Source: Chthoniobacter flavus Ellin428 (GTDB lineage Bacteria > Verrucomicrobiota > Verrucomicrobiia > Chthoniobacterales > Chthoniobacteraceae). Taken from it: a stretch of 64,000 nucleotides of DNA. The stretch lies in NCBI RefSeq assembly GCF_000173075.1, contig NZ_ABVL01000020.1, positions 1-64,000 on the forward strand. Direction: 5' to 3'. Below are positions 41,901 to 46,802 of this stretch, piece by piece (the stretch's first letter is position 1; each line of letters begins with the position of its first letter). The position numbers and the translations under genes are program-made. The notes under the pieces were generated by a model that did no database searches, was not told where the DNA came from, and saw only the letters and a list, made by a program, of their open reading frames with translations.

Positions 41901-43308
41901 GACCAGTGGCGGTCTCACGGTCACCGGCACTGGCACCGCCAATTCCGGCGGTGTCATCACGGGTAAAACCGGTGCGGATGGCAGCACGACCACCGGCATC
42001 GGCATCTATCTCAACAGCACGCAGAATGTTTCGCTCGCGTGGATGGATCTCGAGAGCAACCAAAACTACGGCATCCGCGGGAACAGCGTGACGAACTTCA
42101 CGCTCGATCACTCGACTGTGGGTGCGACCGGCACCAACGGCACCAGTCTCACCGCCGATACCGACGCCAGCGGTTACTTCGGCGAAGGCAGCATCCGCTT
42201 CTACAACCTGTTCGGGACCAATACGATCAGCAACAGCACCGTGGACAAGGGCTTCGCGCGGTCGCTCGCGGTGAGCAACGACACGGGCACGCTGACCAAC
42301 CTGACGATCTCGAACTCGACGATTAACAACACGCTCACCAAGACCGCTGGAGCTCTCGATGCGCTTTATTTCCAGACGAAGGGCAGTTCGACCACCGCCA
42401 CCCTCACGGTGACGAACAGCACCTTTAGCTCGCATCCGCAATACGCCATCGACGCCAGCGCCGATACCGGTTCGACGATGCATATCACCATTACCGGCAG
42501 CACCTTCAAGAACGTCAATGCGGACATCTGGGGCGCGAGCAATGCCGTCGTAATCAATGGCAACGGCACCAATACCTTCGTGACCTTCGACATCGAGAAC
42601 AGCACCTTCACGCAAGGCAACGGCACCACGGCGGCTTCCACGAGTTTTGGGCGTCTCATCACCGCGGGTTCGGTGGGGGGCTCCGGCACGTTCTACGGCA
42701 AGATCATCAATAACACCTTCGGTGTGGCCGGCGTCCAGTACTCCGGTGGCGGTGTTGGTGCGGATAGCATCGGGCTCTTCATGAATGGTAATGCGGGTAC
42801 CGCAGGCACCATGGGCAGCAACCACGATTCGCTCTTCCTCGTTCAGGGAAATACCATCCAGCAGTACGACCAGAGCGGTCTCCAGATTGGGGTGACCGGC
42901 GGCAATGCGGTCGTGGATGCTACCGTCATCGGTAACACGATCCGCGATCCCAACACCGACGCGCCAAATCCCACCCCCAACGCATTTGCCGGCATCTGGG
43001 CTTATGCGGGCGGATCTGGCACCGATGCGAATACCCTGAATCTCCTCATCGGCGGTACGACGGCGGCGAACAAGAACATCCTCACCGGCAGCGACCCGAA
43101 CCACATTGACGACGTCTTCCTGGGCAGCGGCGCCGGGACGAGCCCGAGTGTCATCAATATCTACCAAGGGGGAAGTACATCCACGACACCCGCGCAGGTC
43201 ATCATCGACGACAATACCGTGCCGCCGGCCGAGGCATACGGCGATGATGGGCTCACGACCATCCACGTCATTATCGCACCGCCGGCGGGACCGCCGACGC
43301 CGCCGTGA
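26932..43308 (+). CDS. Giant inverse-autotransporter adhesin, beta-helix repeats (5458 residues)
   Basis: Predicted outer-membrane-anchored giant surface protein. Residues about 55-78 form a signal (GLTLFAFGVAFGAPQHALRA). Residues about 100-365 look like an intimin/invasin-type inverse autotransporter barrel: alternating strands (VTFGLEFYEHQ, SVSIGFGYRHLLK, NQFGVGAEVMSRWVDFRANY), then ERFADRLTENVIRNPHVAT, as found just after such barrels. The rest is a passenger of beta-helix-like Gly/Thr/Asn/Ser-rich repeats (SGNITQ, TGTINFNTGNIN, INGTTGN). About five super-repeats restart near residues 454, 1477, 2398, 3370 and 4293 (FFFVAA..TGDGSSVNNRA, KTIVLINDGNVISLGNNTA). It ends in a proline-rich tail with no PEP-CTERM or sortase signal. 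The start is uncertain: ATG 26932 or 27019/27022. The first 30 residues look like a collar-protein N-terminus. The frame is intact over 16 kb. Confidence 0.85.
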   Translation: MRRCRFVKIRIFAGNYLPLGWPVVVSSAPMMWRAFYSADRRRSIVLPALRSKVSKPIFSGLTLFAFGVAFGAPQHALRAEVSKPLDKQVEIQSPDSDAERAGRVTFGLEFYEHQIDESLDTLVPLATPQNGVLYFNPKLSLSDRLNPSVSIGFGYRHLLKARRSSSGETSLRSDYTNFDHHVNQFGVGAEVMSRWVDFRANYYLPEQNRRRINTNQTTSLSQKVTSSSQPLGPVTTSDTLGFAGHNVVETINGMNETLNTFHVTNSQTTHFWEQYEGAMRGVDSELGFLIPGLDKYAETRIFGGYYYYENPFGKNLSGFKGRLEVRALPAITLDAAYYQNKEIVGSNWYYGIRVSTPFDIGNIAHGKNPFAGFTEGFKPQHASDAERFADRLTENVIRNPHVATAQSKFIEVGQKTVAIDPPASVVTGTPFTKTIVLTLDGTPITVTHVDSAAAVAGDGTVEHPYMTLTLADSDAVKRAIVLLHAASTFNSQSITLAANQQLLGDSKNVTNSIKTDQLGTIKLPHIGNSAVLPTITNPGGTIVTVATNNTISGLNLTNAARGVAAPSGTTNLLVQNSTISNMTIAGLGLDTVPSTKTTIANITFTGNNQDVAINGSDTTIANVTSSGATHGSIDLISPSGTTTLSSVTVTGASDFALRSTNAAVGSTHNFASFTATGGAAGVDIEGGAGTFNFDSASALTSTGGASLLINGGSSNVNFGGNITQAMNAPAVAVLGGHTGTVQFSGGTVAASAGPGLQFDNANGTYQFLGTTNLTGGADLQILDNSAGAFTFGTHASIVNGSGQDILVDSSTASLTYSGSASTNSGALLQVNNHTTGTLQFDTGTLSATAGSSGLQFNNADGTYRFLGTTTLNGSTAGVSLTNGSDGTFAFDTATTITNPIGNAFFVDGGTSNITYSGNITANAGFALLVQNHSTGTINFNTGNINQTAGIGVQFLNDTGTYNLADTRVSNSVGTPLQVINSAAGTFNFGTVKLVDSAGTAVLLNNGGTVNLFAGTIDGAGGNGILSINTTLTATGLTLGGDHSRTISGIGVQEINNDGITRLVTISNDNIRSNGPGILTTDGGNGKLTLVLDGNTIETLAGGAPAMSITGSTLNSTIVKSMNGGTVVANGTGGGVVFNQVTFDASGSALSGTQVNAGTWNIGQGTGANQRVLNDGLDLKGTTGLLNFGTLNIDNNAGTGLLVDTKTLGTTFTLSGGGSGTIDTTGGTAVNLDPLTTNFTLGSVTSTNSPGAGVIVNGLTSGSTLTFGSTHVVNSAGSGIVVQNSNGANINFGTTTVNNPGDSGIDLSGAGGANVTFGTTLIVNPGASGINMSGATGTFVFGDTTINGTAAGQTAFNLNGGNADVTALSLNINGGGIGIDLRNTINGRTVSVTNGGTIQNVGVGVQLGGGTTGDFTQTADAFFTFDVTGGHNSTISGTVAIEARGLVSTASNVEGTYDFRNVTNILGAENFEPTIGTPFFVAASAHGTGDGSTPNNAAAYTAISGTPAGTFIILVNDGNTINLGASTITLQNNDHVDTFGNGRTFSAGSAPLNILLPGVAQFTDPFGHGAATITGTGTLFAAANGDLLQDFTMTLGGGTAISASGINGLDVTNLTINGTGSVFSLTNDTGSIDLTGNSVHVSGGQLLNVSGGNANITLAATLSLPGGTGSITESGGGGVSVTGTTGGSVTITGVTVTGATSTPLVFDNNKATFNITNSTFAASSGVTLLSVDTTVGGSTTTLAFNNTNVLTQSSGTIANIGAGARNIDLSAQNFTNSGTTAANVINVTGQTGGAISFGNVGITGYNNAAGTAVNLQGTGGTVSFGDLDVATAAGAGVNVGAVTFAPGATPTISTAGGPALVMNGTTISGGAATFTSVTASNAGAGNAAISLTNVIGSTTFSTVNLSGTAANGLNLNNAGTVAVLGGTINGTSGDAISSTNTALTATGLTIGASAAPLGNGITIVNSDGIARLVTLSNDTITARGDAIHTTDGGHAGELSLVLDNNTLQTLNGGTLSLSVTGSALNSTTINSLNGGTVIGNGVSGGLLFNQVTFNAVTGGPAQQVNAGNWNIGQGIAANQRVNGNGLDFEGPTGNLAFGTLTIFNNAGTGLIVNTKALGTTFSLSNTGGAIDTSNGTAMNLDPLTANLTFSGVKSVNSPTSGVILNTVGGSVALGNVTVTGATNVGLSVTNSNAAVTTGTLTVTNAATGLQFGDNTGGSFTASGLTNLTGITGTGINANGATGTYQFADLDINFIGASRGLDLRNSNVQFSTANLSITGDGTAGSIGLDLSGSTNPNGVNAATPNLLLATGVGQKATISNVATGVLLGDAANGSAGAYLKFGNQTPTSSGGSGSSISVIAGGTTIDTTNLISTSGFVQGRYEFTGVAFTGNASFQHSPNFFFVAANATGNHDGSTVNDRADAATLITDLNGNLLTNKTIVLINDGNVISLGNNTATLDALTNIDGFGNGNSVTAFSIPANVIVDAFTGTVSDPTGNGAATITANAGNNVITLTGTHSIENINITGGNFLIGGTTTGLTVQGVHLTNGGVGAISLTNSSGVVNITNNTISQGGGSLLTVNGGTAGITLSAGTGTIANTNGSGISIKNTTGGSVTLDHLSVTSANATPLTFDHNQATFNITNSTFSVGSPNVTLLNVDATGASTTSLVFDGSNTLANFNGAIAIIGAGARNIDLSAQGFSIGGSTAANVISVTGQTGGTISFGNINITGYNNAAGTAVNLQGTNGAVNFTTLSVTTSSGAGVNTGAITFGTGTGVNISSTGGPALTMNGTTVTGSGFGTVSATNTGAGNSGISITNVASAFTIGSVAISNTGAAGIVLSGDASVTITGGTINGTTGNGITITNSGFALQNLNIGGTATIAGDGIHITETDATNRSGLTITGVTIGGISAANKGISFANSGAGNDALDIESSNITAPGNSLDVIKSGAGNLNMAAVSDTLASTAGAGMNVDGSAGAGVLAVTTLQNITVTQAQAGGMLFHGVTFDADTTVAGIQTVSGGTTAIGNPGSPSAIHGDGLRLDGVLGSIAFTSLNIGNNIGTGLYIRDAAGKAGSFSFSNGGGVIFTTSGSAMDVDPVTFNATFSAVTSTGSTGNGITLNTVAGTSNLGTVTIQNAASTGFSLVGSSANVTLGSLTVTGTPNGLNLGNNTGTFEVTGNTSLTATTAGILATNATGTYKFDGTTTITAPTGISANGATGSWTFTGNTTINFTGANRGLDLRNTQFTVFQTGTIAITGDGTVGGIGLDLSGSKYTTGAQPVTAPANITLAHASGKTASIGNVGTGILLGNTTDGSAGAYLQYGNQTPLTSSGSGSNIAVISGGVTLDTTHLTSTTGFQQGRYEFTGVTFTGSASFQASPNFFFVAAGTTGTGDGSSVNNRASAATLLTDLGTNALANKTIVLINDGNVISLGNNTAQLDAGTNINGFGNGNTFTAFTVPVNVITDAINGTVSDPTGNGAATLTANAGNNVVTLTGTHSIQNVNLSGGNFLVAGSGFTGLTVQGVGLSGAGTGVFSFTNPTGTINITNNTINQSGGSLLVLNGGSANITFTAGTGSISNTGGSGINIKNTTGGIVTLIGLSVTGATATPLTFDHNQAAFAIVNSAFGVTAGTTLLDVDNGTGGSTNALVFGATDTLTQTSGEIAIIGTGARDIALSAQNFTNSGTTAANVINVTGQTGGTIAFGTVNITGYNNAAGTAVNLQGTAGTDSFVNLTVATTAGAGVNTGAITFAPGSSPSISTTGGPALVMNGTTISGGAATFSSVSASNAGAANAAINLTNVIGSTTFSTVNLSGTETNGIKLSGDGAISVLGGTINGGSSDAITSTNTALTVTGVTIGGTAAPAGNGITIVNNDGTARVVTLSNDTITAVGNGIATTDGAHAKELTLVLDGDTLQTTTLGKFALSVTGSVLNSTIVKSMNGGAVIGGANTGGVLFNQVTFDASGATLSGTQVNAGTWNIGQSTSVRVQGNALDFEGPTGNLTFTALNIFNNNGTGLLVNTKALGTTFTLGSASTAVDTTSGTAMNLDPLTANLTFSSVKSTGAVNGVVLNTVGGTVALGAVNVSTASGIGLEMINSSAAVTASSVTVNGAATGLQFGTNTGSFTVSGTTSLTGITGTGINANSANGTYSFQGTTTITFSGAGRGIDLQNSKVTQFSTGNLTLTGDGATAGSIGIDLSGSQYSGPQPVGTTSPNVSLATGAGQTAAISGVSTGIALGNAANGSAGAYLRYGNQTPGNSGSSIAVNSGGTTIDTSHLTSVNPSQQGRYEFTGVTFTGKSTFEAPNPNFIFVGSVAAGAANGADPNDRISLTTFMTNDNAAFLAGKTVIFVNDNGGAGLTLTSTLNLGAGTTIESFGNGASVIVPAGVQPVNVIGDNFHLSGGTFSDPTNGAATLKAAAGVNLITLDNGDTVQNINLTTGNNQIIGTNTAGFTMAGVNLTNAGASAISLTTPSGTITMTGGSISGAAGPSFFVSGGNAVISYNSTITNTAGHSVQVQGITGGSVTLSGAITDTGTGILVQNNTGGTITFSGASDSIHTGANQAVTLSTNTGAKIDFTGGGLSIQTTTATGFGASGGGTVGMSGAGNTITSTTGTALSLNGVTTDTGGFILQSVSANGAVNGIALNNLTGAAFDSVSVSGGTIQNTTGTAVSLTNLGSLNGGVILNNLTLSGASGIVGTNFGTLATANDSVSATAGAGLSLTTGIIVTNSSFSTLSSTGGTNGVLLSGVSGSLTASAGTITNESGAAWSVVGGTVSATYSGGITQANNAALVSITGGHASGTITFQTGTLSATSGTGLVFDNADGAYNFNGTTTLNGGNAAITIQNGSSGTFTFSAATSIGATTSPAAVAFNEVNSSANVTYHGSINQNNGFSAVAVSGETAGTTAFTGAITASTGAATAINLTSNTGATINFTGGGLSIQTTTATGFGASGGGTVGVTGTGNTINATSGTGLDVANTTIGASGLTFRSISSGAGANDGIILDTTGTSGGLTVTGTGTANSGGVITGKTGADGSTTTGIGIYLNSTQNVSLAWMDLESNQNYGIRGNSVTNFTLDHSTVGATGTNGTSLTADTDASGYFGEGSIRFYNLFGTNTISNSTVDKGFARSLAVSNDTGTLTNLTISNSTINNTLTKTAGALDALYFQTKGSSTTATLTVTNSTFSSHPQYAIDASADTGSTMHITITGSTFKNVNADIWGASNAVVINGNGTNTFVTFDIENSTFTQGNGTTAASTSFGRLITAGSVGGSGTFYGKIINNTFGVAGVQYSGGGVGADSIGLFMNGNAGTAGTMGSNHDSLFLVQGNTIQQYDQSGLQIGVTGGNAVVDATVIGNTIRDPNTDAPNPTPNAFAGIWAYAGGSGTDANTLNLLIGGTTAANKNILTGSDPNHIDDVFLGSGAGTSPSVINIYQGGSTSTTPAQVIIDDNTVPPAEAYGDDGLTTIHVIIAPPAGPPTPP
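28292..40140 (+). repeat. Tandem super-repeats (about 2.8-3.1 kb) within the adhesin gene
   Basis: The opening block of each unit (FFVAA...GDGS..N...A, a 'VLINDGN' strand, '.FGNG', 'VSDPTGNGAATITANAGNN') recurs at about 28292 (most diverged), 31363, 34126, 37043 and 39811. Within units the order is also kept: ITGYNNAAGTAVNLQGT, then GPALVMNGTTISGGAATF, then VNAGTWNIGQ, then NLDPLTANLTF, then GRYEFTGVTFTG. The middle units are most alike at the DNA level, which fits tandem duplication and possible recombination. The coordinates mark the recurring openings, not an exact repeat boundary. Confidence 0.75.
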
Positions 43309-43313
43309 TTTTC

Positions 43314-43343
43314 TTGTCAAAAACAACATTAATTTGATAATAT
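43314..43343 (+). promoter_or_regulatory. Sigma-70-like promoter, possibly leaderless
   Basis: TTGTCA (43314-43319), an 18-bp AT-rich spacer and TAATAT (43338-43343) stand out in GC-rich DNA. The expected start of transcription, about 6-7 bases after TAATAT, falls on the ATG at 43350, and no ribosome binding site is seen. It would drive the collar gene cluster separately from the adhesin. Confidence 0.55.
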
Positions 43344-43349
43344 TGTCCC

Positions 43350-43850
43350 ATGTCCGAGCCGTTCCTATCTGAGATCAAAATCATGTCCTTCGGATTCCCG
43401 CCCAAGGGGTGGGCATTGTGCGATGGGCAGTTGTTGCCTATCAACCAGAACCAGGGGCTTTTCTCCCTCCTTGGAACCACCTATGGCGGCGACGGACGCG
43501 TCAACTTCGGTCTGCCGGATCTGCAAGGCCGGGTGCCCATGCACATGGGCAACGGGCACACTTTGGGTGAGCGTGGCGGCGAACAGGGGCACACCCTGGC
43601 AATCTCGGAGATTCCGACGCATACGCACACCGCTCAGGCGATCAGCGACAATGCCGACCAGACGATTCCCGCCGCTGCCACGGTCCTCGGTGGGGTCAGC
43701 GGCATGTACAATGCGGGCACGAATCTCACTGGTATGGTCCCCACGACCGTGGTGGCCGTGGGTGGCAGCCAGGCGCACCTGAACATGCAGCCATTTCTCA
43801 CCCTGTCCTTTTGTATTGCCCTGCAGGGCATTTTCCCGTCTCAAAACTGA
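43350..43850 (+). CDS. Phage-tail-collar domain protein, MdpB-like (copy 1)
   Basis: Small protein of 166 residues of the microcystin-dependent-protein/tail-collar type. Seen: N-terminal collar block EIKIMSFGFPPKGWALCDGQ, LLPINQNQGLFSLLGTTYGG, NFGLPDLQGRVPMHMGNG, then AISEIPTHTHTA and the C-terminal FLTLSFCIALQGIFPSQN. The family occurs in phage tails and, as here, in chromosomal clusters of two or three copies next to a GNAT gene; the chromosomal role is not settled. It begins a cluster of three copies, each separated by 12-21 bp, just after the giant adhesin gene. No prophage genes surround it. Confidence 0.88.
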   Translation: MSEPFLSEIKIMSFGFPPKGWALCDGQLLPINQNQGLFSLLGTTYGGDGRVNFGLPDLQGRVPMHMGNGHTLGERGGEQGHTLAISEIPTHTHTAQAISDNADQTIPAAATVLGGVSGMYNAGTNLTGMVPTTVVAVGGSQAHLNMQPFLTLSFCIALQGIFPSQN

Positions 43851-43862
43851 CTTTTTCATCCC

Positions 43863-44369
43863 ATGAGCCAACCTTACGTCGGAGAAGTTCGAATTTTTGC
43901 CGGCAATTTTGCTCCGGCCGGCTGGATGTTTTGTGAGGGCCAGCTTCTTCCCATTTCCGAGTTCGAGACCCTTTTCAATCTCATCGGTACCACCTACGGC
44001 GGTGACGGCCAGTCCACCTTTGCCCTGCCGGATCTCCGTGGCCGGCTTCCCATGCATCAAGGAAATGGCTTCACCCTCGCGGAAACCGGGGGGAGTGGAG
44101 ACAGTGACGCTCACAGTCTCGCAGATCCCGTCGCACAGCCACCCCTTTCTCGGGCTCCACCGATGCGGGGGACCAGGCTACGCCCGTCCGGTTTTGTGGC
44201 CGCGGCCAACAACACGGTGAAGGTCTATACCGCCTCGCCACCGACGGTGGTGCTTCACCAGATCTCGATGCTCTCGACCGGAGGTAGCCAGCCGCACGAC
44301 AATTTCCAACCGTACCTTTGTGTGAGTTTCATCATGTCGATGTTTGGGATATTTCCCAGCCAGACTTAA
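43863..44369 (+). CDS. Phage-tail-collar domain protein (copy 2), internal compensating frameshifts
   Basis: Open for 168 codons, but the middle is in the wrong frame. The N-terminus is canonical (EVRIFAGNFAPAGWMFCEGQ, LIGTTYGGDGQSTFALPDLR) and so is the C-terminus (NTVKVYTASPPTVVLHQISM, CVSFIMSMFGIFPSQT). Between residues 76 and 110 the frame reads SGDSDAHSLADPVAQPPLSR, unlike the family. Removing one base from each of three short runs (G at 44088-44093, T at 44146-44148, C at 44183-44185) restores GGVETVTLTVSQIPSHSHPF and STDAGDQATPSGFVAAANNT, as expected. The three insertions sum to a whole codon, so the frame stays open. Either consensus errors or a damaged loop. Same cluster and likely role as copies 1 and 3. 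Confidence 0.84.
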   Translation: MSQPYVGEVRIFAGNFAPAGWMFCEGQLLPISEFETLFNLIGTTYGGDGQSTFALPDLRGRLPMHQGNGFTLAETGGSGDSDAHSLADPVAQPPLSRAPPMRGTRLRPSGFVAAANNTVKVYTASPPTVVLHQISMLSTGGSQPHDNFQPYLCVSFIMSMFGIFPSQT

Positions 44370-44390
44370 CCGCTTACTTGCTGTCGCATT

Positions 44391-44930
44391 ATGTCGAATC
44401 CTTTCGTTGCCGAAATTCGTATCTTCCCCTTCAACTTTGCGCCCACGGGCTGGGCGTTTTGCGATGGACAGATTCTGCCTCTTTCGCAAAACACGGCTCT
44501 CTTTTCGCTCCTCGGCACCACTTACGGTGGCGACGGAAAATCCAACTTTGCGCTGCCGAACATGCAAGGAAACGCGCCTATGCATCCCGGTCAGGGCCCC
44601 AGCCTTTCCCTGCACGATTTGGGCGAGACCGGTGGATCCGACACGGTCTCGCTCCTGGAGAGCGAAATCCCGTCGCATAATCATGGTATGAAGGTCAGGA
44701 ATTTGGCGCCGCCTTCCGTATTGCCTGCTCCCGCTCCGGCCAACGCCTTTGGTCGATCCAACGGTGGAGCGGCTTATGCGACCTATACAGCCGGCACGAG
44801 CAATATCGGGGCCATGGATCCGCGCGTCATCGCACCGGCGGGCGGAGATCAGCCGCACAACAACTTGATGCCTTACCTCACTCTCAACTTTTGCATTGCG
44901 TTGCAGGGCGTCTACCCGCCGCGCACTTAG
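44391..44930 (+). CDS. Phage-tail-collar domain protein (copy 3)
   Basis: Third collar protein, 179 residues, intact. Seen: AEIRIFPFNFAPTGWAFCDG, QILPLSQNTALFSLLGTTYG, NFALPNMQGNAPMHPGQGPS, ESEIPSHNHGMKVRN and the C-terminal LMPYLTLNFCIALQGVYPPR. It differs from copies 1 and 2 in the variable middle (proline/alanine-rich PSVLPAPAPANAFGRSNG). The GNAT gene follows 22 bp downstream. No ribosome binding site is evident before ATG 44391, as with the other two copies. Confidence 0.88.
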   Translation: MSNPFVAEIRIFPFNFAPTGWAFCDGQILPLSQNTALFSLLGTTYGGDGKSNFALPNMQGNAPMHPGQGPSLSLHDLGETGGSDTVSLLESEIPSHNHGMKVRNLAPPSVLPAPAPANAFGRSNGGAAYATYTAGTSNIGAMDPRVIAPAGGDQPHNNLMPYLTLNFCIALQGVYPPRT

Positions 44931-44952
44931 TAAATTGACACCTTGCGGAACG

Positions 44953-45452
44953 ATGTCTGAGGGCACCGCGGAGTTGCCGGCCCCGCCGGCCGTGTTGCGG
45001 GATACGCTCGCCGGGGATGCCGAGTTTCTTTATCGCGTCTACGCCGGTACCCGTGCGGAAGAGCTCGCCATGACGAATTGGAGCGCGGAACAAAAGGAAC
45101 AGTTTTGCCGGATGCAATTCCAGGCGCAGACGACCGACTACCGCGCCAATTATCCCCAGGCACGCCATTCCATCATCGAGCGCGAGGGCACGCCGGTCGG
45201 TCGGTTGATCATCGAGCGCAAAGAGCGGGAGATTTGCATCATCGACATCGCGATCCTTCCCGAAGCGCGCGGGGGCGGAATCGGCACGCATTTCCTTCGC
45301 GACTCATGGAGGAAACCGCCGCCGCCAGCAAGGCGCTGCGGATCCACGTCGAGAAATTTAACCGTGCGCTACGGTTGTACCTGAGGCTGGGTTTTCAGCC
45401 CATCGAAGATAAGGGCATCTATCTGCTGATGGAGTGGAAGGCGCTTAGTTAA
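44953..45452 (+). CDS. GNAT-family N-acetyltransferase, frameshifted
   Basis: Acetyl-CoA-dependent acetyltransferase of about 166 residues once repaired. The first frame from ATG 44953 has RDTLAGDAEFLYRVYAGTRA, GTPVGRLIIERKEREICIID and the acetyl-CoA loop IAILPEARGGGIGTHFLR. A missing base near 45296-45304 moves the rest (LMEETAAASKALRIHVEKFN, RALRLYLRLGFQPIEDKGIY) into another frame; restoring one C gives HFLRDLMEE. GNAT genes commonly follow MdpB-like collar triplets, so this may modify one of the cluster products; that is inference. It converges with the DUF6916 gene, overlapping it by 8 bp at the 3' ends. Confidence 0.8.
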
Positions 45453-45774
45453 AGATCGCTTCGAACTGCGAGCCGCCGGCGGCATCGGCGACTTGCACCA
45501 GGAAAATTTCCATCGTTCCGAGAGAAGTGTTCTCGAGGCGGTAAATGCCTTGCGGGAGGCGCAGCTTCGGCCGGCCTTGGAATGTCAGGGCAAATGGTGC
45601 CCGTGCGCCGGGGGCTCGCGCCGAACCGAGCGGTCGGGCTTCGGCGAGCGTGAGCGGCAGACGGCCATCGGTAAAGACCGCCTCAAAAATATGACCGACG
45701 ACGGGCGCAAACGTCTCGACCGTGACGACGAGCAGATCCATTGAAGGCAATGGAGCGGGAATATCTGAACTCAC
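45445..45774 (-). CDS. DUF6916-like small protein of the collar cluster
   Basis: Protein of 109 residues with the recognisable pattern VTVETFAPVVGHIFEAVF, LPLTLAEARPLG, ARAPFALTFQGRPKLRLPQG and IYRLENTSLGTMEIFLVQV ending EAIFN. I recognise this as DUF6916, a small beta-rich family found beside collar-protein/GNAT clusters; molecular function unknown. The start is GTG 45774, overlapping the stop of the Tat-signal protein gene (GTGA), so the two are co-translated. It has no signal peptide. Confidence 0.75.
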   Translation of the reverse strand: MSSDIPAPLPSMDLLVVTVETFAPVVGHIFEAVFTDGRLPLTLAEARPLGSARAPGARAPFALTFQGRPKLRLPQGIYRLENTSLGTMEIFLVQVADAAGGSQFEAIFN

Positions 45775-46802
45775 GCCGTGGCAAACGCAGGATCGTTCAG
45801 CAACTGGCGCATGTCGGCGAGCGCATCCAGCGAAAGAATGGCGTTGAAGCCACCGTTCGCTGGCAGGCCCAGCGCGTTGGTGAGATCGCCACTCTGCGGC
45901 GATATCTGATTGGGAATCAACAGGGCCAGCCAGATCGTTTCATCGGAATACGACCGGTTCACCTTGGTGCGCAATACACTGAAACGCGCCACGAGTTGAG
46001 CGGTGCTCAACGTGAACTGCGTGGCCAGACTGGCGGTGAGCAGCGGCGACTTGAGAATGGGCGCAAGCGAATTGGCGGGAAAGACCTGCGCGAGCAAGGC
46101 GAGATTTTGCAGGAAGATGCGGTTCACCGCCGTGGCGTCGCCGGCTTTTGCGGGCTTACTGTTCAGCACGCTGTTGCGGAAGGTGTTGAAGGGGGCATCC
46201 TGCGTGAGCTTGTAGAGCGTGCTTTCCACGAGTCCCGTGACCAGCGCCTGGAAATTCTGCGGGACGGTGCGGGTCTTCGCGATCAACTGGATGGTGTAGT
46301 TGATCTGCGCCGAGGCGCCGGTATCGCCGAGCGGATCCGTGAGGATGTGAGTCTTGGGATCGTACTGCAGCGCCTGGTGTTTCCAGTCCGTATTCGCCAC
46401 CGTAGGCAAACTGGTCGAGGAGTTTTGCAGCGTGAACAGCGTCTGTCCGTACTGGAAGCTGTAGCTATCGCCATTCACCAGCGCAGAGGAGAGGGGAGAT
46501 TTCGCCGCGAGCAGACTGGCAAATTTGGCCGGGTCGGCCATGTGGGCGACGATCTGGGTGAACTTGTTGGGGCTGCCGCGCAAATGGCCCAGGATGCAGC
46601 CGCCTTGCAGACGGTAGCTGTCCGCGTAGCTGGCGACCCAGGCCAGGACCGCTTGCTCATCGGTCGTCAAAGCGAGGGCCGGCGTCAGTGTGCGCGTGGC
46701 GACGGCCGTCGCGGCCGAAGCGGTCGTCCACGTCGGAAGAAGCGCGGAGCCAGCCGTAAGAATGGCGCTGTTGCGCAGAAAGGAGCGGCGGTCGGTAATC
46801 AT
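45771..46802 (-). CDS. Tat-signal exported protein of unknown function
   Basis: Exported protein of 343 residues. The N-terminus MITDRRSFLRNSAILTAGSA carries a twin-arginine signal (DRRSFLR) followed by a hydrophobic stretch and a cleavage region near SAATA. The mature part is mostly helical with no metal-binding or catalytic motif that I recognise; it contains VLAWVASYADSYRLQGGCIL, a FSFQYG-like strand and a Leu/Ala-rich second half. Export folded through Tat suggests a cofactor or fast folding. It is co-translated with the DUF6916 gene and convergent with the collar-GNAT cluster. Confidence 0.75.
   Translation of the reverse strand: MITDRRSFLRNSAILTAGSALLPTWTTASAATAVATRTLTPALALTTDEQAVLAWVASYADSYRLQGGCILGHLRGSPNKFTQIVAHMADPAKFASLLAAKSPLSSALVNGDSYSFQYGQTLFTLQNSSTSLPTVANTDWKHQALQYDPKTHILTDPLGDTGASAQINYTIQLIAKTRTVPQNFQALVTGLVESTLYKLTQDAPFNTFRNSVLNSKPAKAGDATAVNRIFLQNLALLAQVFPANSLAPILKSPLLTASLATQFTLSTAQLVARFSVLRTKVNRSYSDETIWLALLIPNQISPQSGDLTNALGLPANGGFNAILSLDALADMRQLLNDPAFATA

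Noticed and set aside
28292..42700. CRISPR array or minisatellite
   Set aside because: Repeats in this region are long, diverged, in frame and protein-coding; there are no short identical repeats with unique spacers.
38755..43329. Antisense open frame of 1524 codons opposite the giant adhesin, and others at 29872-32952, 33064-34818 and 36178-37392
   Set aside because: They mirror repeat-rich GC-rich coding DNA with few antisense stops. Products are Arg/Ala/Asp-rich with no domain, and the sense frame is continuous and clearly protein-like.
43350..44930. Prophage or tailocin fragment
   Set aside because: Only collar-domain genes are present, with no tape measure, sheath, baseplate, lysis or integrase genes; the arrangement matches known chromosomal collar-GNAT clusters.
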